Origin: Paludibacteraceae bacterium
Lineage (GTDB): Bacteria; Bacteroidota; Bacteroidia; Bacteroidales; Paludibacteraceae
Direction: 5' to 3'
NCBI GenBank assembly: GCA_017550335.1
Contig: JAFZPM010000014.1
Span: 186,001-250,000 of the forward strand
Length of the DNA stretch: 64,000 bases
Below are positions 1-9,532 of the stretch, piece after piece (the stretch's first letter is position 1; every line of letters begins with the position of its first letter). Both the position numbers and the translations under genes were made by a program. A model generated the notes under the pieces. It did no database searches. It worked only from the letters and a program-made list of their open reading frames with translations, and had not been told where the DNA came from.

Positions 1-1920
1 AGCACGGGAGAACAGTGCGACTACAAAGACTGTAACCTAGTTTACGCCGACTACTGGAACCAAATCACGTGCGAGAACGCCACCAAGTGGGGTTCCGTGC
101 ACAGCGGATGGGGGAAATTCAACTGGTCAAGTCCTGACAGGACCAAAAAGTATTGCGATGATCACGGGATCATCTTCAAGTTCCACGCCCTCATCTGGGG
201 AAGCCAACATCCTAACTGGATTGAAAACCTAAGCGTCGACGACACCAAGAAGGCTATCATCGAATGGTACGACGAGTGCAAGAAACACTTCCCGAACCTC
301 GAGATCATCGACGTGGTGAACGAGGCCATCTATTCCGGCGGAGATTACCACTCCCCTTACAAGTCCACAAAAATCATCCAGGCATTGGGTTCTCTTGCGG
401 AAGACAGGGCACAAAGGGAGACTGGCACAAGGCCTAGCTACAACTGCAACACGAACGGTTACCCTAACACCAACTCATACCAATGGATCGCGGAGGCGTT
501 CCGTCTGGCGCGTGACCGTTGGCCGAACGCCATCCTTATCTACAACGACTACAACACGTTCCAATGGCAAAAGACCGAGTTCATCAACCTCGTCAACGGT
601 TTGAAGGCTTGCGGTGCGCCTATCGACGCGGCGGGTAACCAAGCGCACGACCTGAACGACATGAGCGGCAGCCAATTCAGGAGCGCATTGGAGGAGATCC
701 ACAACAAGACGCAATTGCCTCAGTACATCACCGAGTATGATATCGCCAAAAGCGATGACGCCACATTCGAAACACGCTACAAGGAGCAATTCCCTATCAT
801 GTGGGAGGCCGACTACGTGGCCGGTGTCACCCTCTGGGGTTGGATCTACGGACACACATGGGTTAGCAACGGATGCTCCGGATTGGTCAGGGATTGCAAG
901 AAACGCTCAGCATTCACATGGCTGGAGAGTTATATGAAGAGCGATGCAGCCAAGAACGCACAAAGCCCGTTCTGCGGCACGGCATCCAAACTCAAGGCTA
1001 ACGTGGAACTCTCAGCGGACGCCATTTCCGTAGGCGACAAGTTGATCATCAACGTAGAGGCATCAACCTCCGAAGGAAGCATCAGCAACATCACCGTGAA
1101 GGTGGATGGTAACACCGTGAACAATGAGAACGGGAAATGGGTATACGTGGCGGACAAGGCCGGAAACCTGGAGGTCCTCGTCACTGTACAAAGCACCAAC
1201 GGGGACAGCAAAGAGATCAAGAAATCCATCATAGTATGCGAAGCAAGGGCTCCATTCTCAGGATCCGCCATACAAATCCCAGGAACGATCGAGGCGGAAG
1301 ACTTCGACAAGGGATGTAGCGGTGTGGCATCATACGACTCCGACGGCACCGACGAGGGAGACAGCAAAGGCTACCGTTCCGACAACGGAGGTGTGGACAT
1401 CGTGAAAGGAAACGGAGGCTACGCCATCGGCTACACGAAGAGCGACGAGTGGCTGGAATATACGGTAAACATAGAGCAAGCAGGCTCATACACCGTTTCG
1501 GCGACCGTATCTTCCGGATCAAACAACTCAGGCTTCAAGATCAGCTGCGGAAACTCCTCCGCTAAGATCAGCGTGCCAGCAGGTGAAGATTGGGACACTT
1601 ACACAGACGTGGAGACTGACATGGAACTCTACGACGAAGGTGAGCAAACCATCAGATTCACCATCACAGGCGACTATGTCAACATCGACAAGGTCAAGTT
1701 CACCTGCCAGAACTGCTCGACCTCAGGAATCGAGATCACACCGAGCGAGATGGAGACAGGCAACTACACCGTCATCTCCATGATAGGTGAGACCCTCGGC
1801 GAGGTGACCTACGACGGGGGCGACTTAAACGAGAAAGTAAAACAGATCACAGGTAACAAAGGAGTCTACATCCTGAAAAATACCAATTCAGGGAAAGCCT
1901 CCAAGTTCATCTGCAAATAA
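1..1920 (+). CDS. Endo-1,4-beta-xylanase (GH10) with CBM6 and T9SS sorting domain, 5'-truncated by the window edge
   Basis: The frame is open from base 1, so the gene starts upstream; 639 codons are visible. The GH10 catalytic domain fills about residues 1-310. Family signatures are ENATKWGSV, HALIWGSQHPNW, the acid/base Glu in DVVNEA (residue 108) and the nucleophile Glu in ITEYD (residue 245). An Ig-like linker follows (about 330-415). A CBM6-type module (about 420-570) begins with GTIEAEDFD and contains DEWLEYTV. The last 65 residues resemble a T9SS C-terminal sorting domain, with GVYILKN near the end and a basic tail. GH10 enzymes cut xylan backbones. The tail and the carbohydrate-binding module imply secretion across the outer membrane and action on plant cell wall. 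A strong hairpin terminator follows the stop. The ATG/GTG codons inside the visible part are internal. Confidence 0.95.
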   Translation, partial: STGEQCDYKDCNLVYADYWNQITCENATKWGSVHSGWGKFNWSSPDRTKKYCDDHGIIFKFHALIWGSQHPNWIENLSVDDTKKAIIEWYDECKKHFPNLEIIDVVNEAIYSGGDYHSPYKSTKIIQALGSLAEDRAQRETGTRPSYNCNTNGYPNTNSYQWIAEAFRLARDRWPNAILIYNDYNTFQWQKTEFINLVNGLKACGAPIDAAGNQAHDLNDMSGSQFRSALEEIHNKTQLPQYITEYDIAKSDDATFETRYKEQFPIMWEADYVAGVTLWGWIYGHTWVSNGCSGLVRDCKKRSAFTWLESYMKSDAAKNAQSPFCGTASKLKANVELSADAISVGDKLIINVEASTSEGSISNITVKVDGNTVNNENGKWVYVADKAGNLEVLVTVQSTNGDSKEIKKSIIVCEARAPFSGSAIQIPGTIEAEDFDKGCSGVASYDSDGTDEGDSKGYRSDNGGVDIVKGNGGYAIGYTKSDEWLEYTVNIEQAGSYTVSATVSSGSNNSGFKISCGNSSAKISVPAGEDWDTYTDVETDMELYDEGEQTIRFTITGDYVNIDKVKFTCQNCSTSGIEITPSEMETGNYTVISMIGETLGEVTYDGGDLNEKVKQITGNKGVYILKNTNSGKASKFICK

Positions 1921-1945
1921 GCTCCAAATTTTGAAAACAAGCGAA

Positions 1946-1990
1946 AGAGAGGGTGTATCGCACTTCTGGCGATACACCCTCTCTATTTTC
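1946..1990 (+). terminator. Rho-independent terminator of the xylanase gene
   Basis: A perfect 16-bp stem (1946-1961 with 1969-1984) and a 7-nt loop are followed by ATTTTC. It begins 26 nt after the xylanase stop codon. The stem also faces the convergent gene ending at 2029, so it may stop transcripts from both sides. Confidence 0.85.
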
Positions 1991-2028
1991 ATGGGGTAGA
2001 GTCGTGGGACCCACCCTCGATCAGTCGA

Positions 2029-3882
2029 TTAGTACTTGATGGCTCTCAACTTTCCGCCATCCACCGCATAGACAGTGTTTGAGTTGAAATCGATCTCGTA
2101 CACCACATTCTTGTCGTCGCTCAAACGGAACGTCTTAACCTCCTTGCCTGTGTTTTGGTCAACCACTACCAATTGAACCAACTCCTCACCGTTAACCTTC
2201 TCGGAAGTCATGAAGATAGATAAGTTCTCGCTTGACCTAGCGGCCTTCTTAGCCTTCTCGTTGGCCTTCATCTTATGGCGAAGGTTCTTCTGTGCCTCAT
2301 AAGCGCGATTATGCTGATCAGCCTCCTCCGCAGAGCAGAACACTCCAGACTCAGCCACCACTTGTCCATTGGCATCCGTAGCAGTAATCTTAACGCTCTT
2401 GATTCCGTTGTAGATAGAGGAAGCGAGCAAAGCGGCGTTAGCGCCACGACCAGTCTTCAACTGAGGATATGACTTCTGGGCGATCACGCTTTTATCCTTA
2501 CCAATCATAACATACTCCTTAGCGCCGAAGATGAAATATCCATTGTCCGACACCTTCAGACCCGCGATCGTATTTGGATCATCGACCTTAGTCACAACGG
2601 CAGGCAACTTCGCGTCCGCATCCGGATCGATGACATAGACCTTCTTTCCGATTAATGCGACGATCTTGTTCGTGACATCGTCAAATGCGACACGGTCCGT
2701 AGGGGAAAGATCCAGTTTCATTTTACGCTTGTTGGTCTCCTTGTCGTACACCACGAGACGGTTGTTCGTCATGATGGCATATGTATTCTGATACTGCTTC
2801 TCGACCTGAGAGGACTTGCTCTCGTCGACACCATCGAGCTCGATAGGCTTTTTCCAGACCTTCTCTCCGGTAGACCTGTTGACCATCTGGATTTTGTTTC
2901 CGTAGCATACACGTATACCCTCGTTCGTCAGTTCAGCGCTCTTATAGAACGGAGCGGAGAAGCTCTTCTTCCATTTCTTGTTGCCGGCTTTGATGTCGAT
3001 GATGTTCAACTCAGCATCCGAAGCGATGATCGCCTGCGTGTTGTCGATTTGGATGAGTTCCGCAAATGGTGCGGAAAGCTTCATCGGCTGAGCCCAAACG
3101 TCCTTACCCGTCTTGGAATCCACCAGATGTATCTTTTTCAGTCCGCTCTCGATCGAGAAAATATACTTGCCCGTATTATCGATCAGATAGAGTTCAGGCT
3201 TGGATTGGTTTTCCCACTTCTTGGCACCCGATTTAGCGTCGATCAAGTACAGGAATTGGTCGAAACCGTAGATGACGTTCCCGTCGGCAGAGAGACCCGG
3301 TCTACACTGCGCCATAGCCTTGTTCAAAATAAGGTTCGCCGCGATCGCCTTCTTTGGCTTTGGCAACGCGAACTTCCAAAGCACCTTGTTGGATTCGATA
3401 TCTATCGCATGAAGAGACACGGTCTTGTCCGTGCCATCTATGCGGACGAGTGCGATATTCAAATCCGGGATGACATCGCTTGCCTGGATCTCACGGACAC
3501 CCTCGATGATCGTCTCACCTGTCACGACATCGATCACCCTGTCTCCGACGAACACGAAATGGGTCCAGTCAATCTCCTGATAGATCTGCTTCTCAAACTT
3601 GTTCATCATGCTCGCCTCACTACTGTTTCCTGTCAGCGATGCGATTTTCGCGGCTTTCTTCAGGTTTTCGTTTCCTTTCGCCTTCTGGATAGTCCATGCA
3701 GTCGTGCTTTTTTCCGCATCGATTCCCACGAAGTTATCACTCATTTCAACGATTGGAGTCTGGGTGAACCCATTGAAGAAAATCCTTTCCGCTTTGCCAT
3801 TTACCGGCACCTCCCACGCTACTGTCTGCGCATTCGCAAAAGCAGCTAAAGCCAACGCTGTGGCCGTAAAAATTCCTCTCAT
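2029..3882 (-). CDS. Exported PQQ/WD-like beta-propeller protein of unknown function
   Basis: 617 residues. The N-terminus is a clear Sec signal peptide (MRGIFTATALALAAFANAQ, cleaved after NA-Q or nearby). The rest is a series of beta-propeller blades with repeated patterns such as DAKSGAKKWEN, DSKTGKDVW and NRSTGEKVW, which are typical of PQQ-like (pyrrolo-quinoline quinone enzyme) repeats. No catalytic residues or sorting tail are recognisable, so it is probably a periplasmic or envelope structural or binding protein rather than a dehydrogenase. The gene stands alone, convergent with the xylanase. A TATATTTG -7 element lies upstream at 3918-3911. The start is the ATG directly before the signal peptide. 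The fold assignment is firm; the role is unknown. Confidence 0.8.
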   Translation of the reverse strand: MRGIFTATALALAAFANAQTVAWEVPVNGKAERIFFNGFTQTPIVEMSDNFVGIDAEKSTTAWTIQKAKGNENLKKAAKIASLTGNSSEASMMNKFEKQIYQEIDWTHFVFVGDRVIDVVTGETIIEGVREIQASDVIPDLNIALVRIDGTDKTVSLHAIDIESNKVLWKFALPKPKKAIAANLILNKAMAQCRPGLSADGNVIYGFDQFLYLIDAKSGAKKWENQSKPELYLIDNTGKYIFSIESGLKKIHLVDSKTGKDVWAQPMKLSAPFAELIQIDNTQAIIASDAELNIIDIKAGNKKWKKSFSAPFYKSAELTNEGIRVCYGNKIQMVNRSTGEKVWKKPIELDGVDESKSSQVEKQYQNTYAIMTNNRLVVYDKETNKRKMKLDLSPTDRVAFDDVTNKIVALIGKKVYVIDPDADAKLPAVVTKVDDPNTIAGLKVSDNGYFIFGAKEYVMIGKDKSVIAQKSYPQLKTGRGANAALLASSIYNGIKSVKITATDANGQVVAESGVFCSAEEADQHNRAYEAQKNLRHKMKANEKAKKAARSSENLSIFMTSEKVNGEELVQLVVVDQNTGKEVKTFRLSDDKNVVYEIDFNSNTVYAVDGGKLRAIKY

Positions 3883-3910
3883 ATATGCTTTAATTTTTGG
3901 TTAACTATAA

Positions 3911-3918
3911 CAAATATA
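3911..3918 (-). promoter_or_regulatory. Candidate -7 box upstream of the beta-propeller gene
   Basis: On the minus strand this reads TATATTTG, which matches the Bacteroidetes -7 consensus TAnnTTTG, about 30 nt upstream of the ATG at 3882. No clear TTG -33 element was found at the expected spacing. Confidence 0.4.
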
Positions 3919-3999
3919 TGAAAAAAATCCATTTTTTCGGATTTTCATATCTTTTTAATGATTGATTTAACGTTTTTTTTACAACACACATTAAAACAA

Positions 4000-4028
4000 G
4001 AACTCCCCACCAAGCAGGCGGGGAGTTC
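4000..4028 (-). terminator. Hairpin after the efflux operon
   Basis: GAACTCCCC (4000-4008) pairs with GGGGAGTTC (4020-4028), a 9-bp perfect stem. On the minus strand it is followed by TTGTTTTAATG. It lies 42 nt after the last permease gene and probably ends the efflux operon transcript. Confidence 0.65.
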
Positions 4029-4069
4029 AAATCCTACCAAACAAATATGAAAATTCAGGGATCAATCAT

Positions 4070-5269
4070 TTACGCGCACTCCTTCTTCACCCGATAGCGG
4101 TAAACCAACGTGGAGAGCAGGAAGTATACGCAGATCTGCACGATCAGACCGATGCACTCCGTCCGCAGGTCAGGGATCGTCGCACCCATCGTATTGATCT
4201 TCACGAAGCCCTGCAATCCGAACGTGGACGGGAAGAAGTAGCTGAGCGCCTTCCAGTACCAAGGCACAGCGGCTGCCGGCCAGGAGAGCCCGGAGATGAA
4301 CAAGAAGATGAGCGAAGAAGCCACGATCAGCACGTAGGCGGTCTCCTTCTCCTTGATGAAGACGCTGATGGACATTCCGAAGAAGATGCAGGCCGCAAGG
4401 TACGGCAGCATGAAGGCGACGATATTCCAAGGGTCACCCATGCGAGGCAAGTTGAACATCCATGGGATCACGCCAAGCAGATAAACGCTCATCAGTCCGT
4501 AGAACATCATATAGCACAACGCCTTACCGAAAATGATTCTGAACGACCCGCGCTTATGGCGCATGATAGGCTCCAGCACATGATACATCTTCTTGTCGTA
4601 GATACTTCCCGCCAAAGCGCAAATACCGATGATCATCGTCTGTTGTATCAGGAGCATCAAGAAGCCAGGGATCAAAAAGCTGGCGAAACCGCTCTTAGGG
4701 TTAAAGAAGGCGACCTCCTCATACTCTATCGGAGTCGTGGCGATCTCCTCCTCCCTTCCCGTGGAGTTACTCATGTCCTGGATCTGTATGTCCTTGTTCA
4801 TCTTCAAGGAGACCTCCGTCACATTGAGGAGGAAACACTTGTAGTAGAGCAAACTGCTCATATCGGAGTAGAGCTGCACATACGCATGCTCCTTATGCGC
4901 CAAAGCGGAGGAGAAGTTTCTCGGGAAGACCAGGATGCCGAAGGCCTCCCTTCTGCGCAACGCCTCCTGCGCCTCCTGCATGTTAGCGCACAGACCCACC
5001 ACCTCGATGTCCGGCGTGGCGTCGCACATACGGCGGAATTCGCGGGTCTCGGGAGAATTGCATTGGTCCACCACCACCATCTTGGCCTCACGCGCCACCT
5101 CATGGCTGTAGATCAAGCTATAAACGATAGGATAAAGCAAAGGAGCCACGATGAAAAGCATCAGGATGGCGGCGTCATGGATGACGAGGGAGAACTCGTC
5201 ACGCCAAACGACGAATATATCCGCCAAGCCCTCCTTCACTTGTTTCCAAAAGTAATGAATATACTTCAT
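4070..5269 (-). CDS. ABC-2 type permease subunit (YhhJ/YbhR-like), second copy
   Basis: 399 residues. One N-terminal transmembrane helix (about 28-50) is followed by a large extracytoplasmic domain (about 55-215), then five or so further helices: the ABC-2 membrane topology of drug/heavy-metal-type exporters. The motif PSTFGLQGFVKINTMGA near residue 345 is characteristic of this permease group. It is the last gene of the marR-tolC-hlyD-permease-permease operon, 52 nt after its paralogue. It should form an inner-membrane heterodimer that works with the HlyD adaptor and TolC channel to export a small hydrophobic compound. No ATPase gene is present in the operon, which is the odd point. The substrate cannot be read from sequence. 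Confidence 0.85.
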   Translation of the reverse strand: MKYIHYFWKQVKEGLADIFVVWRDEFSLVIHDAAILMLFIVAPLLYPIVYSLIYSHEVAREAKMVVVDQCNSPETREFRRMCDATPDIEVVGLCANMQEAQEALRRREAFGILVFPRNFSSALAHKEHAYVQLYSDMSSLLYYKCFLLNVTEVSLKMNKDIQIQDMSNSTGREEEIATTPIEYEEVAFFNPKSGFASFLIPGFLMLLIQQTMIIGICALAGSIYDKKMYHVLEPIMRHKRGSFRIIFGKALCYMMFYGLMSVYLLGVIPWMFNLPRMGDPWNIVAFMLPYLAACIFFGMSISVFIKEKETAYVLIVASSLIFLFISGLSWPAAAVPWYWKALSYFFPSTFGLQGFVKINTMGATIPDLRTECIGLIVQICVYFLLSTLVYRYRVKKECA

Positions 5270-5321
5270 AGCAACTTATTCTTTGATAGTTTCCACTAAA
5301 ATCACCCCACACACTGCCCGA

Positions 5322-6500
5322 TCATGGTTTATACGAATCATAGAGATACACTTTGCGCAACCTGAACGACACCAGTATCGGCAAGAAGAGATACAGCAGC
5401 AAGGCGACGTACGAACTCCACACATAAGCCCAAGGATAGCCATTCAAGCCATTATTCACGTATATGAGGAAATAGTGCCGCAACGGGAATATATTCGCCC
5501 ACGTCTGCAATAATCCGGGCATCTCTCCCACGGGGAACGTGAATCCACTGATGGAGAAGGAGAGCATCGTGATGAAGGCCGAAAGGCTCAACGATATGCT
5601 CATGACCGGGACCATCGAGTAGAGGAAAACACCCAACGATTGGGAGGCCAACACCAGCAAAAGACTATTCAGCAGCATGTTCGGCAACCCGTTTTGGCAA
5701 GGGAAACCCATGTAGCGGTACAGGATAACGTCATAGAAAGCCGCCATCAACATGAATGTCAGCGTATACGGCAAGAGCTTACCCACCAACACCGACAATA
5801 TGTCGCCGTCCACCATATCCAAAAGCTTGCGGGACTTCATCTGCTTCACCTCAACGCCTAGCATATAGACCGTCAGGAGGACAATCATCACGCTCAGCAG
5901 GCCCGGCAACAAGACATTGCAGAGATAGACCGCATAGTTCAGTTGAGGGTTCCCCAACGGATGCGTATCCACCACGATCGGTTGCAGATCGATCATCGCC
6001 TGCTCCATCGTCTGTCCCTTCGCGAGCCTCAACTCACGCTCCACGGCGGCGGAGCCCAGAATAGAGATTGTCTTCATATCACGGAAGAGCATGGAGCCCG
6101 CCACGATAAAGGAGTTGCTCGTGTAGAAGGATACCTTAGGCTGACGGAAAGAGAGCACGTCACGTTCAAAGCCCTCCGGCAAATAATAGATGCCATAGAT
6201 CTCACCCCGCTGCATCATCTTCCTCGCCTCGCTGAAATCCTTCGCATGGACGACGATCCTCGTCTGCTTGAAGGCATCCAACTGGCGGACTAGACGGCGG
6301 GAGACGGAAGACTGGTCCATGTCCACCACCGCGGCGGGGAGGTCCTTCGGCAACCCCTCCTGCATCAGCGTAAGGAAGAAGCCGATGAAGAAGAGCGGCA
6401 TGATGATCATGGAGACGATGTAGAGCTTGCGGGAGAAAATCTGCCGCCACTCCCTCATCATGACCATCCAAACCTTATTTGACGCTAATTTATTGTTCAT
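5322..6500 (-). CDS. ABC-2 type permease subunit (YhhJ/YbhR-like), first copy
   Basis: 392 residues, with the same layout as the following gene: one helix at about 22-44, an extracytoplasmic domain (about 50-180), then a membrane bundle. The motif SGFTFPVGEMPG and the C-terminal PLRHYFLIYVNNGLNG segment are typical of ABC-2 permeases of this group. The ATG overlaps the end of the hlyD-like gene by 4 nt (ATGA), indicating translational coupling. It pairs with the permease at 4070-5269 as the likely heterodimer partner. No nucleotide-binding domain is fused to it. Confidence 0.85.
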   Translation of the reverse strand: MNNKLASNKVWMVMMREWRQIFSRKLYIVSMIIMPLFFIGFFLTLMQEGLPKDLPAAVVDMDQSSVSRRLVRQLDAFKQTRIVVHAKDFSEARKMMQRGEIYGIYYLPEGFERDVLSFRQPKVSFYTSNSFIVAGSMLFRDMKTISILGSAAVERELRLAKGQTMEQAMIDLQPIVVDTHPLGNPQLNYAVYLCNVLLPGLLSVMIVLLTVYMLGVEVKQMKSRKLLDMVDGDILSVLVGKLLPYTLTFMLMAAFYDVILYRYMGFPCQNGLPNMLLNSLLLVLASQSLGVFLYSMVPVMSISLSLSAFITMLSFSISGFTFPVGEMPGLLQTWANIFPLRHYFLIYVNNGLNGYPWAYVWSSYVALLLYLFLPILVSFRLRKVYLYDSYKP

Positions 6501-7495
6501 CGTTTCACGATAACTGACATGCCAGAAACCAAACCTTCAACCTTCTCCACCGGGATGGCGCGGATTTCAAATGTTTTGGAATCGAACTCGCCTGCCACTT
6601 TCGTAGCCTTCCAAGCAGCGAAAGAACCCATATCCTTCACATAGTTAACCTTCAAGGAGATCTCCTTGTCACCCAACGCAGGGACGAAAGCCTTGAACTC
6701 TTTCCCTTCCGGGAAGTCCACCACATTCTTTTCCCTCAGGTTGAAAGTCACCCAAACATCCGCTGTGTCGATCACATTCATGATAGGTGCGCCGGAGCCG
6801 ACCAACTCACCCCTTTGCGGGAATATCTCGCTGATCTTGCCGGAAATAGGAGAGGTCAGCATTGTCTCCTCCACGTATGAACGCACCTCGGCGACAGCGC
6901 CCTTCGCTCTTCTCAACTGAGCCAAAGCCGCATCCTTATCCTCCTGGTCGGCGCCACGCAAAGCCATGTCGTATTGAGACTTGGCAGCCTGTTCGGTCGC
7001 CAACATAGCCTTGTAGTTAGCCTCCGCCTCGTCACGCTTCTGGGCAGGAACCACCTCCTTCTCGTAGAGAGCCTGCACACGGTCGTAGGATTTCTTCGCG
7101 ACATCCAGACCAGCCTGTGCCTTTTGCCACAACTCGTAGGCAGCCTTGATCTGCTCCTCGCTCGCTCCGCGCAAAGCCTTCTGGTTCACAGCGGAAGCAG
7201 CCTTCTCCGCCGCACGGGCTTGGGAAAGCTTCGCCTCGATCTCCGGGCTGTTCAGCAACACAAGCGTATCGCCCTCCTTCACATATTGTCCCTCCTTCAC
7301 AAGGAACTTGTCGATCCTCGCAGGGATCTTACCCGAGATACGCAGCTCCGTAAACTCCACCTCTCCCTGGATGATATCCTTTTCAGGCTCCATCATGAAG
7401 ATTCCAATCAAGGTCACAATAGCCACAATGGCCAACAAAACGACAAATGCTATCAGCATGTTGACGTCCTTTTCCGACTTATTCATACTATCCAT
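6497..7495 (-). CDS. HlyD/EmrA-type membrane-fusion (adaptor) protein
   Basis: 332 residues. A single N-terminal transmembrane helix (about 12-34) is followed by a lipoyl-like half-motif (ISGKIPARIDKFLVKEGQYVKEGDTLVLL), a long alpha-helical hairpin (about 80-195), the second lipoyl half (ISGKISEIFPQRGELVGSGAPI) and a beta-barrel. This is the periplasmic adaptor that links the inner-membrane permeases to the TolC-like outer-membrane channel. It lies between the tolC-like gene (11 nt gap) and the first permease (4 nt overlap), as expected for a tripartite exporter. The start gives MDSMNKSEKD just before the helix. Confidence 0.9.
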   Translation of the reverse strand: MDSMNKSEKDVNMLIAFVVLLAIVAIVTLIGIFMMEPEKDIIQGEVEFTELRISGKIPARIDKFLVKEGQYVKEGDTLVLLNSPEIEAKLSQARAAEKAASAVNQKALRGASEEQIKAAYELWQKAQAGLDVAKKSYDRVQALYEKEVVPAQKRDEAEANYKAMLATEQAAKSQYDMALRGADQEDKDAALAQLRRAKGAVAEVRSYVEETMLTSPISGKISEIFPQRGELVGSGAPIMNVIDTADVWVTFNLREKNVVDFPEGKEFKAFVPALGDKEISLKVNYVKDMGSFAAWKATKVAGEFDSKTFEIRAIPVEKVEGLVSGMSVIVKR

Positions 7496-7506
7496 ATTTT
7501 TATTTG

Positions 7507-9021
7507 TTATTTTCCTATTTTACCTACCGCCTTCTGATAATTGATCTCACTCATCTTCGCCTCGATCTCCGCATCGATCTTGTCGGAATGGGCAGCCAGC
7601 CAGGCCGTCTGAGCCTCCAAAAGGTTAGAAGCGGGGATGACCCCCTCCTTGAATCCCAGGGTGGCATAGCGCAGGTTCTCCTCCGCACGCTCCAGGTTCC
7701 GTTTGGAGACCTCCCACTTGCGGATCGCCTCCGACTGCTTGAACGAGGATTGGCTGACCTGCAGTTCGATCTTTTCCTTCGCCTCTTCCTCCTTATACCG
7801 GGCGATGTTGGCCTCACACTTGGCGGCCTTCATGGTGTAGATATTCTCGCCCCAATGCAACAACGGGATGTTCACCAAGACGCCGACATGCCAATCGAAT
7901 CCGAACTCCTTCTCGAAGCCATGCTTCGTCGAAGGGTTGGTACCCGCATAGGTTCCGAACAACGCCACATTAGGCATCAAGCCGGCACGCTCCACCTTCA
8001 CCTTCTGTTCATATATGGATGTAGCGATGTCCAGGCTCTTCACCTCATTACGGTTCGAGTAGACCTCATTCATATCGTAGAGCTCAGGCTCCGCGATGGC
8101 TATCTCATCATTCGTCTCATCCACCAAAGAATACTCCTCCTCTAACGGCAGGCCACAGTACTGCGCCAGCAACATCTTGGAGAGACGGATGCCGTTGTCC
8201 ACCTTGAAGAGCGTCATCTCCGCCTCGTTCTTCTTCACAGCCACGGAGAGTTCGTCCGCCTTCGTGGCCACGCCCGACTCGATCAAGGCATCCACATCCT
8301 TCTGCATCTTCTCCAGCAATGCCACAAGGGCCTCGACCGCCTTCCGCTTATTGTTGAGCGATATGATTTGCCAATAAGCCCCGTCCACCTCAACGATGAC
8401 ATCCTCGTTCAGCGTCCGAAGCTTGCTTTGCGCAAGTTCCTTCTTCAATTCCGTGATTTTATTATATGCCACGATCTTACCACCCATGAAGACAGGCTGG
8501 GTAAGGTTCAGGGAAGCCAGGAAGATGTTACGCGTATCGAACTCGAGTTCATCCTTAGGAATGATGGTATAATCCTTCCACTGCAGCTTCTCAGGGTTCT
8601 TCCTCGGGTCGAACGGCTTACCGTTCTCGTCGAGCGGCACTACCGATCCATTGTAAAAAGTCCATTTGTTATTCAATTGTCTGCTGGAGATGGTACCGTC
8701 CGCCTGAAGCGTAGGCAATTCGAATCCGAAACTACCATTCAGCAATGTACCGATCGGAAGGTACAAATCCTCGGAGACCAACGACAGCTGGTCACCATTG
8801 CGCACATACGCACCCCGCAGGCTCAGATCGGGGAAGTACTTCGTGCGCGCCGCCTTGCGCTCATAGGTCGCTTTTTCCACCTCCTCACGGGCAATCTTCT
8901 GCCCCTTGTTATTCCTCAGTGCCAACTCCCGGCACTCCTCCAATGTGTACACCTTCTGCTGGGACCATACGGAAGAAGCAGTCAGGCATAACATCACCGC
9001 AAGTAATAATCTCTTTTTCAT
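7507..9021 (-). CDS. TolC-family outer-membrane efflux protein
   Basis: 504 residues with a Sec signal peptide (cleaved near SSVWSQ). Two OEP repeats form a helical barrel. The heptad-rich segments carry the family pattern EECRELALRNNKGQKIAREE near the mature N-terminus and KKAVGKIGK-like ends at the C-terminus. It acts as the outer-membrane duct of the tripartite efflux pump encoded with it. It follows marR by 13 nt and precedes the adaptor gene by 11 nt, so the unit is probably transcribed from the marR promoter. Confidence 0.9.
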   Translation of the reverse strand: MKKRLLLAVMLCLTASSVWSQQKVYTLEECRELALRNNKGQKIAREEVEKATYERKAARTKYFPDLSLRGAYVRNGDQLSLVSEDLYLPIGTLLNGSFGFELPTLQADGTISSRQLNNKWTFYNGSVVPLDENGKPFDPRKNPEKLQWKDYTIIPKDELEFDTRNIFLASLNLTQPVFMGGKIVAYNKITELKKELAQSKLRTLNEDVIVEVDGAYWQIISLNNKRKAVEALVALLEKMQKDVDALIESGVATKADELSVAVKKNEAEMTLFKVDNGIRLSKMLLAQYCGLPLEEEYSLVDETNDEIAIAEPELYDMNEVYSNRNEVKSLDIATSIYEQKVKVERAGLMPNVALFGTYAGTNPSTKHGFEKEFGFDWHVGVLVNIPLLHWGENIYTMKAAKCEANIARYKEEEAKEKIELQVSQSSFKQSEAIRKWEVSKRNLERAEENLRYATLGFKEGVIPASNLLEAQTAWLAAHSDKIDAEIEAKMSEINYQKAVGKIGK

Positions 9022-9034
9022 ATCGATAGTTTAA

Positions 9035-9511
9035 TTATTTTTCATTTTCCGACTGTTCATTTTCGCGCAAGTTGCGGAAGACACGCCCCAACAAATCAAT
9101 GGCAGTCTCCACCTCCGCCTCGTTCATGCCCTTAAAACACGTCTTCATCGCGTTCAAGGTGGCATCTTTGACAATCTTATGGCAGGCCAGGCCCTTCTCA
9201 GTCAATCGGATACGATTCGATCGCCTGTCAGAATCCCTCATCTCGCGGGTCACCAGGTCTTGTTTCTCCATGTTGTGGATAAGACGGGTCACACTCGGAC
9301 GATCCCTGAACGTGGCCTCCGCCAACGCATTCTGGGTAGGGCTCTCCCCTCCCATCTTCAACCATAGACACATCAGAATCGACCACTGCTCGGGCGTGAT
9401 GTCCAAACCCGACTTCTTGAAACTGCGAGACAAATTACGATTAATGGCACTCGACACCTTACCGCTTATCACGGCAAATGCCAACTCTATGTCCGGTACG
9501 AACTCTTCCAT
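9035..9511 (-). CDS. MarR-family transcriptional regulator of the efflux operon
   Basis: 158 residues. It has a central winged helix-turn-helix (about 35-115) with the typical LTPEQWSIL-like start, the recognition helix near RDRPSVTRLIHNMEKQDLVTRE and the wing RDSDRRSNRIRLTEKG. It is the first gene of the efflux operon. MarR proteins usually repress their own operon and release DNA when a small ligand binds. A 14-bp perfect palindrome lies immediately upstream of the -7 box, so autoregulation is likely. The ligand is unknown. Confidence 0.92.
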   Translation of the reverse strand: MEEFVPDIELAFAVISGKVSSAINRNLSRSFKKSGLDITPEQWSILMCLWLKMGGESPTQNALAEATFRDRPSVTRLIHNMEKQDLVTREMRDSDRRSNRIRLTEKGLACHKIVKDATLNAMKTCFKGMNEAEVETAIDLLGRVFRNLRENEQSENEK

Positions 9512-9532
9512 TTCCTCATAAATTTAGCACCA

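Noticed and set aside
3049..3849. A 266-codon plus-strand frame opposite the beta-propeller gene
   Set aside because: It has no start context or motif, and mirrors a gene with clear repeats and a signal peptide.
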